Below are positions 1 through 7,100 of a stretch of 8,941 nt of DNA, piece after piece. The notes beneath the pieces were generated by a model that saw nothing but the letters and a program-made list of their open reading frames with translations, searched no databases and had not been told where the DNA came from. Both the position numbers and the translations under genes were made by a program. The stretch covers positions 1 through 8,941 of the forward strand of contig JAGAAU010000062.1 in assembly GCA_017615135.1 (NCBI GenBank), in the 5' to 3' direction. Origin of the DNA: Bacteroidales bacterium (lineage in GTDB: Bacteria; Bacteroidota; Bacteroidia; Bacteroidales; UBA932). How positions within the stretch are numbered: the stretch's first letter is position 1; every line of letters starts with the position of its first letter.

Positions 1-370
1 CGCTGAAGGTGCTACCATCGTAAGAAGCATCTATGCTGGAAGGATATACTGCGAATTTGTCGCCTCCCCCAATCGCAACGGTAAAAGTAGCGTTGTCTCC
101 ATCTATATCAGGGTTGTCTTCCGAAATGCCGGAACCACCATTCCATACAACCTTAATACGGTCTGTTGACTTCCAGCTGACGCTGCCGTCACTTGTGTCA
201 AGTGTTGTTCGGGCTTCATCATCACCATTCACAAGCATTGCGGATATGGTAACGGTTGTGAGTTCGCCATTAGAGACTGGACCGTCGTTCTGATTGCCAA
301 ATTCCTTCTGGCAGGATGCGGCGGCAAGAACTATCAAGCCGGCGCAAAGTATGTAAAATAATCTCTTCAT
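1..370 (-). CDS. Fimbrillin-like lipoprotein, N-terminal part (C-terminus beyond window)
   Basis: The frame is open from the ATG at 370 to the left edge, giving 123 residues; the stop lies outside the window. It starts with a lipoprotein signal peptide (MKRLFYILCAGLIVLAAASC), so Cys20 is the likely lipidated residue. The next residues, Q-K-E, resemble Bacteroidota lipoprotein export signals, which suggests surface exposure. The mature part contains SVSWKSTDRIKVVW and later DKFAVYPSSI. These match in layout the fimbrillin-like (Mfa-like) N-terminal modules of the two large lipoproteins upstream (VTWTAGDDICIN; LAWEDGDVISVN). The start lies five bases after the stop of the small gene at 376-537, so the two are probably cotranscribed and perhaps translationally coupled. 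No Shine-Dalgarno is visible. The C-terminal architecture is unknown; by analogy it could carry beta-helix repeats. Lipoprotein call is strong; the fimbrillin-like call rests on motif layout only. Confidence 0.8.
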   Translation of the reverse strand, partial: MKRLFYILCAGLIVLAAASCQKEFGNQNDGPVSNGELTTVTISAMLVNGDDEARTTLDTSDGSVSWKSTDRIKVVWNGGSGISEDNPDIDGDNATFTVAIGGGDKFAVYPSSIDASYDGSTFS

Positions 371-375
371 AGCGG

Positions 376-537
376 TTACCATTCAAATTCTTCATTTTCA
401 CCATCAATATCCCATCCTTCCGGCTTGCTTGCGGGGATGTCAGATTGCGCAATAAAAGACCTCAGGACGACTTTAATTTCACTATAGTCGGGCCTGATGT
501 AACCGGTTTTCTTTACCTTTTTGTCTCTTGAGTACAT
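376..537 (-). CDS. Small acidic-tailed protein (53 aa) preceding a lipoprotein
   Basis: A 53-codon frame runs from ATG at 537 to TAA at 376-378. I do not recognise a named family. The N-terminal part is basic (K6, K7, K9, K10), followed by Y13-I-R-P16 and a short hydrophobic stretch around residues 22-30. The C-terminal third is acidic and Trp-containing (GWDIDGENEEFEW). There is no signal peptide or membrane segment. It sits about 25 bases downstream of a predicted transcription start and five bases upstream of the lipoprotein at 370, so it would be the first gene of its transcript. The same layout (Y-x-x-P near the start, acidic Trp-containing tail, lipoprotein gene immediately after) occurs in the small gene at 3993-4130, which is the best evidence that both are real genes. 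It could be a regulatory leader, a chaperone-like partner or a secreted peptide; nothing here decides between them. Confidence 0.7.
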   Translation of the reverse strand: MYSRDKKVKKTGYIRPDYSEIKVVLRSFIAQSDIPASKPEGWDIDGENEEFEW

Positions 538-568
538 ATTAGTTATGTGTTGATTGGCAAGTTTTACC

Positions 569-600
569 CAAAGTTATGAAATCTTATCACTACTGATAAA
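569..600 (-). promoter_or_regulatory. Bacteroidota-type promoter for the small-protein/lipoprotein unit
   Basis: On the minus strand TAACTTTG (569-576) is a perfect match to the Bacteroidota -7 consensus TAnnTTTG. At the expected distance upstream (about 597-600) there is TTTA rather than the ideal TTTG of the -33 element. The predicted start is near position 562, leaving a short leader of about 25 bases before the ATG at 537. The box lies after a terminator-like hairpin and before the next gene, as expected for an independent promoter. Confidence 0.6.
584..599. promoter_or_regulatory. Perfect 6-bp inverted repeat, possible operator
   Basis: TTATCA-CTAC-TGATAA is a perfect palindrome with a four-base centre. 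It lies between the putative -33 and -7 elements of the promoter at 569-600, where a bound repressor would block sigma factor binding. The hexamer TTATCA also occurs once more upstream on the minus strand, between the two TTGAGAA repeats. No regulator gene is in the window, so the operator role is inference. Confidence 0.4.
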
Positions 601-607
601 TACAACA

Positions 608-635
608 TTCTCAAATAATGATAATATTTTCTCAA
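608..635 (-). repeat. Two TTGAGAA direct repeats spaced by 21 bp upstream of the promoter
   Basis: On the minus strand TTGAGAA occurs at 629-635 and again at 608-614. Start-to-start spacing is 21 bp, close to two helical turns, so both copies would face the same side of the DNA. They lie about 46-52 and 67-73 bases upstream of the predicted transcription start, where activators commonly bind. The region is AT-rich, so chance is a real alternative. Confidence 0.35.
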
Positions 636-644
636 CTTTACTTG

Positions 645-683
645 AATAGAAAGCAAATAGGGCGGCAGAATTAACTGTCGCCC
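645..683 (-). terminator. Rho-independent terminator after the large lipoprotein operon
   Basis: The minus strand reads GGGCGACAG, loop TTAATT, CTGCCGCCC (660-683): nine stem positions with one A-C mismatch, followed by a T-rich tail (TATTTGCTTTCTATT, 645-659). It begins 23 bases after the stop codon of the lipoprotein gene ending at 707. The tail is interrupted by G and C, so termination may be imperfect. In the plus orientation the mismatch becomes a G-U pair but the tail is less T-rich, and there is no plus-strand gene to terminate. Confidence 0.65.
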
Positions 684-706
684 TAATTGCTATTTAACCT
701 ACGAAA

Positions 707-3700
707 CTATTCCGTAGCGAAGGTAATGTTGTCTGTGGTAACGTTTATCGCATTGGCAGTAGCCTGGCCGACAAACTGGAAATAATTACCGGCAGTAAGG
801 GTAACCAGGTTATCCAGGCTGGTGCCAATCTTGCCGCTGACATAGCAATCGCTGAAGGAAGCGGCATGGTTGCAATAACCGAACAGGACACCGTTATAGG
901 TTTGATTGCCTGCAGTGTTCACGGCAGAACCAACGATAGACGCACCTACGCTTCCGCAAGCATTCAACTGTACAGTCTGATTGTTGACAAGGCAAACCAC
1001 ACCGGCTACGGAAACTACAGAGGGCGCAATAAGATTACCACGATTGACACAGCGTGTGAGCACCGAACCGGGACCAGCGATACAGGTTATATTGGCAAGC
1101 CTGAATGTTCCGCTCAGGGTGCTGTAATTATTACCATAATTCACGCAGTCCGTCAACATGACATACTGGTTGGCACTTGACGTAATTCCGGAAGCACGGC
1201 CGGCATTGCTGAAAATATTACCATGATTCTCACTGTCGGAGATAGTGACTGAACAGCTCGCGCCATTGGTGGATGCAAAGCCGACCAGTCCTCCAACCAT
1301 GAAACCGTTGGCCCCGTTACCGACATTTCCTCCGTTGGAGAAGATTTCCGTTTCAGAAACGCCGATATTGCCATAGTTGTATAGTTCACTCAGGGAAGAG
1401 TTGACACCAGTAGACATGGCCAGACCGACAAGACCGCCGACAACCGTACGTCCGTTTGCAGCATTACTCGGCAATCCGCTCACACCGCCTCCGGTAATGC
1501 TTGCATAACTGGTCACATTCTCGACAGTGGCACCCTTGACGACACCGGCAAGCACGCCGAACGCACCACCAAAGGAAGCCGAAACATTCATGGAGCAGGT
1601 AGAATCGAAGGTGAGGTTCTTTACGGTAGCACCGTCATCGATGCCTGCAAAGAAACCATAACCGTTCCAACTGCTGGAATTGGAGAAGGACATATCAAGA
1701 TTGCTGATAGTATGGCCCTGGCCGTCGAAGGTTCCCTGGAAGAGATTACCGGAAGTAGCGAGCGAGGTCGCCGTCCAAGTGGTCATGGAACAGGTTCCGA
1801 TAGGCGCCCAGTCAGTAATATCTGAACAGTCTATGTCTGCAATGAGTTTCACCACATCTGTGCTGGAAATCTCTCCGTTTCTTACGCTCTCGGCAAAATC
1901 GAGCAGTTCCGCGGAATTAGAGATCTTAATAACTCCAGACTCGGGATAGCCGTCCCAGGCTTCGAAGGTAATATCGGTAACATTGGCTTCCATACCGGCC
2001 TTTATCTTGCCGATATAGCTCATATAATTGCTTTCTGTCAAAACCACGTAACCGTACTCACCCGAGTTGTAAGATGCAACTGCACCTCCAGCCACAAGAC
2101 CGGACACAAGATTAAAAGTATTGATATTTGCTATAAGCGTCCCCCTGTATGTGGTAATATCGCCAACTATGAGACCATGGTTTCCACCGCCGGACACTAC
2201 CACGTTGTTATTGCTAAGCAGACAGGCCAGACCACCTACATGGGTAGAGCTGTTTGTTACAACTACATTTCCGTAGTTGGAGCAGTCTGTCATGGATGCA
2301 CCCGTGCCCAGAATAACGCAGACACCTGCTATACGGGCGCCTCCGGATCCTGTGAAAGTATTCAGGATATTGCCCCTGTTCTCGCAACCATCCATACAGG
2401 TCCTGCTATTAGCGGCGCCAAGGACACCTGCCGTGCGGCCGGTTCCAGATTCCATATTTCCCCAGTTGACACAATCCTCAATCAGGTTGATTACACTTGT
2501 TGAGCCGGTTTGTCCAAATCCGGCGATGCCACCTACACAGAAGCCGGTTGCACCGTTTCCGGTGTTGCTTCCCTGGGCCGCGGTTACAGAGCCGCGATTG
2601 ACAAGGCGGGAAAGGGTGGAACGGCCGGAGGCTGCATCACCATACACATAGCCAACCAACCCGATGCTTGCGCGTACGGTAGAGGTACTGTTAGCCAGAG
2701 TAACGGGGATGTAATTTGTAACATCCTGGATTGTAGCGCCATAGCTGACACCGGCAATTACACCGGCATCCATCATGCCCACAGGAGTGACGGTGAACGC
2801 TCCGGTATCGCCGGAAACTGCTCCGAATGTAAGGTTCTTAACGGTAGCACCCTTGAGGATTCCGAAGAATCCGAAGGGCTCGCCGGCCGCAGGAGAAGCA
2901 GTCATCACAAGATTCTGAAGTGCTTTTCCATTACCGTCGAAAGTGCCTTTAAAGACGGCTCCGGACATAGAATCGATAGACCCGCCGTTGGAAGCGGTCA
3001 CAAAGGTTCCGTTTCCTATCGGGGTCCAGCTGGAAACGGAGCTAAGATCCAGATTGTTCTTCAAAGTAGCATATACAGTCTGCCAGATTATGCTTCCGGA
3101 ATTCACACCATCCCTAAACTCGAGCAGGTCATCAACAGTTTCTATATCGAAGCTGTTCACATCCTGAACCTTCATCTGGATTGTGTACTGACTGCCTCCG
3201 GCCCAGGTCTGCGCTCCCGGCACAATGGTACGCACATAATTCCCGGCAGAGGTCTGCACCAGAACCGCCAGTACATCTTCAGCCTGGAATGTAACGCCTG
3301 CGGCGGAATACATCAGATATGCTTCCAAAATCTTATTGGCAGGCAGGGTTATGCCAGAAAGCGAAAGGGTAAGCTCATCTGTCAACGTTCCCCCGGCATT
3401 GGTTGTCGGGAAGAGGTCGCGGCTTGCAACCAGGCTGACGGAAGTGGCATCCTCCGCTTCGGCGGGCAATTGCAGGCGCAGCTGAAGCACTCCGTTCTGA
3501 ACCAGGCTTCCGCCCTTCTCTTCCGCCCATTCGGCATCGAAACAGGGTTCGGCGTATTCATCGACTCCGGCCAGCATGGCATTGTACTCCAGATGTCCGG
3601 TCGAGGAATTTCCCGTCTGGCTCTGTGCGGTATAGGACCGCGCGCCAAAAGCCTCGGCAGAGGTATAAGTGCCGGGGTAGATGATGGTATAGTCGGCTCC

Positions 3701-3979
3701 TGAGGGCTCGTTCCCTTCGAAAGCAGCATGGTGGGCGGTGAAGCCATCCTTTATGGTAAAGCTTTCGCCGTTTACGGAAATGACATCTCCATCTTCCCAG
3801 GCAAGTGCGATTGACTTATGGTCCGCGGCTTCGGTCAGCGACACTCTGGAGAGGGGCTCTTCAGGGATGGAAACGCTAATCGTTACTTTGTTAGCTTCAG
3901 GATTAATATCTGTATTGATTTCCTGCGCACAGGAAAGGGCGAGGACCGCAAGGGCCACTGTAATGATTCTTGTCTTCAT
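707..3979 (-). CDS. Large surface lipoprotein: fimbrillin-like N-terminus plus two GLUG-type beta-helix modules
   Basis: A 1090-residue protein. I chose the ATG at 3979 rather than the longest frame (4042) because it begins a clean lipoprotein signal (MKTRIITVALAVLALSC, lipid on Cys17) and has AAGGAGG eight bases upstream. The 21 extra codons also overlap the small gene at 3993-4130. Residues about 30-275 resemble a fimbrillin-like module (LAWEDGDVISVN, then TIIYPGTY). Residues 277-674 and 682-1090 are two copies of a roughly 400-residue repeat module. Each opens with a helix-like segment and W-x-P-I-G, then F-x-G-T-F-D-G, A-T-V-K-N-L-T-F, V-G-G-[IL]-[VA]-G and several C-x-N-x-G-N turns (DCVNWGN, GCENRGN, DCSNYGN; DCVNYGN, RCVNRGN). 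Each closes with N-Y-x-x-[FY]-[IV]-G and an ITF strand. This pattern fits GLUG-motif parallel beta-helix proteins. No catalytic domain is visible, so a binding, adhesion or scaffold role on the cell surface is likely but inferred. It is the last gene before a terminator. Confidence 0.9.
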   Translation of the reverse strand: MKTRIITVALAVLALSCAQEINTDINPEANKVTISVSIPEEPLSRVSLTEAADHKSIALAWEDGDVISVNGESFTIKDGFTAHHAAFEGNEPSGADYTIIYPGTYTSAEAFGARSYTAQSQTGNSSTGHLEYNAMLAGVDEYAEPCFDAEWAEEKGGSLVQNGVLQLRLQLPAEAEDATSVSLVASRDLFPTTNAGGTLTDELTLSLSGITLPANKILEAYLMYSAAGVTFQAEDVLAVLVQTSAGNYVRTIVPGAQTWAGGSQYTIQMKVQDVNSFDIETVDDLLEFRDGVNSGSIIWQTVYATLKNNLDLSSVSSWTPIGNGTFVTASNGGSIDSMSGAVFKGTFDGNGKALQNLVMTASPAAGEPFGFFGILKGATVKNLTFGAVSGDTGAFTVTPVGMMDAGVIAGVSYGATIQDVTNYIPVTLANSTSTVRASIGLVGYVYGDAASGRSTLSRLVNRGSVTAAQGSNTGNGATGFCVGGIAGFGQTGSTSVINLIEDCVNWGNMESGTGRTAGVLGAANSRTCMDGCENRGNILNTFTGSGGARIAGVCVILGTGASMTDCSNYGNVVVTNSSTHVGGLACLLSNNNVVVSGGGNHGLIVGDITTYRGTLIANINTFNLVSGLVAGGAVASYNSGEYGYVVLTESNYMSYIGKIKAGMEANVTDITFEAWDGYPESGVIKISNSAELLDFAESVRNGEISSTDVVKLIADIDCSDITDWAPIGTCSMTTWTATSLATSGNLFQGTFDGQGHTISNLDMSFSNSSSWNGYGFFAGIDDGATVKNLTFDSTCSMNVSASFGGAFGVLAGVVKGATVENVTSYASITGGGVSGLPSNAANGRTVVGGLVGLAMSTGVNSSLSELYNYGNIGVSETEIFSNGGNVGNGANGFMVGGLVGFASTNGASCSVTISDSENHGNIFSNAGRASGITSSANQYVMLTDCVNYGNNYSTLSGTFRLANITCIAGPGSVLTRCVNRGNLIAPSVVSVAGVVCLVNNQTVQLNACGSVGASIVGSAVNTAGNQTYNGVLFGYCNHAASFSDCYVSGKIGTSLDNLVTLTAGNYFQFVGQATANAINVTTDNITFATE

Positions 3980-3987
3980 ATTGTAGT

Positions 3988-3994
3988 CCTCCTT
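3988..3994 (-). promoter_or_regulatory. Strong Shine-Dalgarno overlapping the upstream stop codon
   Basis: AAGGAGG on the minus strand ends eight bases before the ATG at 3979, and its first two A residues are the end of the TAA stop (3993-3995) of the small gene. This decides the start of the 1090-residue lipoprotein and suggests ribosomes finishing the small protein re-initiate there. Such a canonical site is unusual in Bacteroidota, and none is seen before the other starts in this window. Confidence 0.75.
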
Positions 3995-4130
3995 ATGCTT
4001 CATCGTCATCGTCCAATTCTTCCCAATATACAGACACGTCATTCATGTCCTTGAGCCCTGAAGACAGAACCGCTTTCAAAGGGCTTAAATAATGCAACTC
4101 AATTAATGGCTGCGCGTAAGACGCTTTCAT
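3993..4130 (-). CDS. Small acidic-tailed protein (45 aa) between two large lipoprotein genes
   Basis: A 45-codon frame runs from ATG at 4130 to TAA at 3993-3995. It starts 12 bases after the stop of the 1363-residue lipoprotein, and its stop overlaps the Shine-Dalgarno of the next lipoprotein. I do not recognise a named family. Near the start is Y5-A-Q-P8 followed by a hydrophobic stretch (LIELHYLSPLKAVLSSG, residues 9-25). The tail is strongly acidic with one Trp (VYWEELDDDDEA). There is no signal peptide. Layout and position match the 53-residue protein at 376-537, although sequence identity is low beyond the Y-x-x-P and acidic tail. The coupled arrangement suggests it is made in proportion to the downstream lipoprotein; its role is unknown. 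A non-coding spacer is the alternative, made less likely by the second example. Confidence 0.7.
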   Translation of the reverse strand: MKASYAQPLIELHYLSPLKAVLSSGLKDMNDVSVYWEELDDDDEA

Positions 4131-4142
4131 AATCGACAAAAT

Positions 4143-7100
4143 TTAATTCTGCTCGACGTAGGTCATATTTGTAATCTTAGACACATAGCTGGCAGTAATG
4201 TTAGCTACGTAGGTCATAAAATTATCCTGGGTAATTTCGAACATCTCAGGATCTGCGCCTTCCTTGTAGACACCCAGACGGCCGCTAACCTTCACGTCGG
4301 AAATGTGGTTGAATTTGCTGAGATTTCCGCCGATAAGACCGGAGAACCTGCGCTTGGCGCTGTCTGTATTGGGGTCGAAGCCGGAAATGATGGTAGCGGT
4401 ATTGGCAACCCTCTCCCCGCCCTCGATATAGGCAGTATCGTCGCCAACAAGGGCTACGAGGCCGCCGGTGGTGGTCTTGGAGTCCGTGGTGGTGAGGTCG
4501 CCGTTATTCTGGCAGTCTATCAGAGCAGACTGAGCGCTGAGGTTACATACAATCTGACCGATACGGCCGTTCGAGATGGTATTTACCTGAGAGGCGTTAT
4601 TGGTGCAGGAAGTGAAGATAGTTCCGTAATTTGCGGTAGGGGCGATTCCGGAGCAGCGGCCGATTTTGGCGGTCATGGTACCGTTGTTCACGCAGTTGGT
4701 GATACGGATTCTGGAGTCGTCCTTGGCGTTGGTACAGAAGCCGGCAATACCACCGTACATGACACCGGTAGCACCGTTCGCAAGATTGGCCCCGCCATCG
4801 GCATTAACAGTTGCAGTAACAGTACAGTTGCGGATATTGCAGTCATGAACGCCGTCCTTGGAATTGACGGTGCTGAAAGCAAAGCCTACCACACCACCGA
4901 CTGCGAAGCGTTTGCCGGAAACCGAAGCTCCGTTGCAGGTAATCTTTCCGCTCACCTCAATGTCCTCGACGGTGCTGCTGTTGGCGGTTCCCACAACCAC
5001 TCCGGCATCGGCAGTTCCGGCGGTGGAGAAGGTAATATCGGTCTGAACCTTGAAGTTCTTGACAGTGGCGTCCATGGTATATCCGAAGAGTCCCCAGGTG
5101 TTGCCTTCTTCCAGCTCAACGTTGAAATTGAAGTTGCTGAGGGTGTGGCCGCCGCCGTCGAACACTCCCTTGAAGACATTTGCCTGCAATCCGGAAGCGT
5201 TGTTGCCATTGCCGGAAGCCGCGATGTTTCCGATAGGAGTCCATGAGTTCAGGGAGCCGAAGTCCAGGTCGGAAGTAAGGGTGACATTGGCAGTAAGGGC
5301 GCCCTTGTCTCCTTCGTTCACCCTGGCAGCGAATGCCTGGAGTTCTGCGAGGGAGGAAATGCTGATATTCTCGACCTCTTCGGGATCTTCTTCACCGCCA
5401 CCGCCCTCACCTTTCATATCGGTGATTTCGTACGGGCTCGCGATTGCATTCCTGGCAGCCAGCAGGGCCACGGGAGCGTTTTCATCCGTTACAGGAGTAG
5501 ACCAGCTGCCGGTGCTGGTGGAAGAGACATTGTAGCGGAAGCTGTTGTTGTCCAGGGTTACATTGCCGTTGAAAGGTCCAATGATGGATTCGAACACGGT
5601 ACAGGCGGCGCCGTAGCGCGCGAGACCATAGTCCATGTGATAGCCGTCGCGGGTGAGGTCGTTCGCGGTGTTGAGTTTGGTAGTACGCAGGTTCTGCAGC
5701 ATCACTCCGGTAGAGATGACACCGTCGAAGCCGCATTCTTCAACCGCATGTCTGCCCTGTTCGGCTATCTTCTCCCACATTCCCAGCTGGGTGGTGAAAG
5801 GCTTGTCTACATTCTGCGCTTTGGACAGGTCGAAGTAGGCTTGGGAAAGGATGTAGTAAAGCTTCGGATTGGCCCCCAGAGCAGTCTGGGCGTCCTTCAC
5901 CTTCTGCACGAGTCCGTTTACGGCCGCTTTCTCTGTTTCGGTCCAACCCCATGCAAGCAGCCATCCGGTATGCTCCTGGATAGTGACTATATCGAATTTG
6001 GCAGCAGAGGCCACCACATCCAGGCTCTTGCCGGTAATATCGGTCCAACTGGTCTTTCCGGGATTGCAGAGATAGCAGTGATAATCGGCGGAAGTGGCCC
6101 AGCCGCTATAGTACTCAGGGATGGTGCGGCCGCCGTAGTACATGTGTACCAGCTGGACATCGTTGAGTCCGGCAGCATGGATGATTCCGGGCAGGTGCTC
6201 AACGGCATCCTTGGTAAAGCTGTTACCGATGAAGAAGATACGGAAACCGGCTTCTACATTGATGTCGGGATCTGCAGGATTCTCTTCAGTAAGGATATCG
6301 TAGGTGATATTATTGAAGCTGCCACTGGCTGCAGAGCCACCGGTCTTGCCAAGATAGGCCTGCTTGTTCGCCTCTGTATAAACGTCGTACTGCCAGGTGC
6401 CCTCGTTGTATTTGCCTACCTTTCCGGAGGCCACTCCCCCTTCAAATACGGCTGCAACATTGAGATACCCGAAAAATACTCCGCGATAATCGCTGTCGGT
6501 AATAATTTCACCATAGTTCTCGCAATTGGTGAACGGGCCTGTGCTGCTGGCAAGCGAGAAGATGCCGCCGCAGCGACCGGCAGTGGTAGATACCAGGTTA
6601 CCGTAATTCTTGCAGGAAGTAAGTGTTGAACCGTTGGCCAGGAGGCAGACGATATTGCCAAGACGGGTACCGCCGGAAGTGGTCATGGTGTTGAGCTGGT
6701 TTCCGCGGTTCTCGCAGCCGACTATATCGGTACAGGCGTTCGCAGCGCCCACGATTCCGGCAGAACGGCCGACTGCAGAGGTAATGTTTCCGTTGTTGTT
6801 GCAGTTGGAAATGACTATCCTGGGCTCTCCGCCGGTTACGGCATTCGTGAAGCCCATTATGCCGGCCACATGGATACCAGCTGCGCTGGCGTTCTGATTT
6901 GCGGTGTTGGGAGCATTGATTTCTCCGAAATTATGTACGCTGTCTACCACACAGCCAGTATCCTTGGCATAGGCACCGCCAATGAGAGCCATGTGCAGCA
7001 GTCCGGTTGCGCCGCCGCCATAGGTCATAGGGGCATAGCTGGTAATGTCGCGCACCTCGGCGTCGTACATTACGCCGGCAATCATACCTGCACTCAGAGA

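Noticed and set aside
270..452. 60-codon minus-strand frame overlapping both the small gene and the lipoprotein start
   Set aside because: It is out of frame with two better supported genes: the 53-residue small protein and the lipoprotein with a clear signal peptide.
2510..3703. 397-codon open frame on the plus strand
   Set aside because: It lies entirely antisense to the 1090-residue lipoprotein, its translation has no recognisable domain or signal peptide, and it is Cys/His/Gly-rich as expected of a shadow of a biased coding strand.
3980..4042. N-terminal extension of the 1090-residue lipoprotein to the ATG at 4042
   Set aside because: It would place 21 residues before a complete lipoprotein signal peptide and overlap the small gene; the AAGGAGG site points to the start at 3979.
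4137..4145. TAAATTTTG on the minus strand as a promoter -7 box for the 45-residue small gene
   Set aside because: It has one base too many for TAnnTTTG and lies too close to the ATG at 4130 to leave a leader; the 12-base gap fits operon readthrough better.
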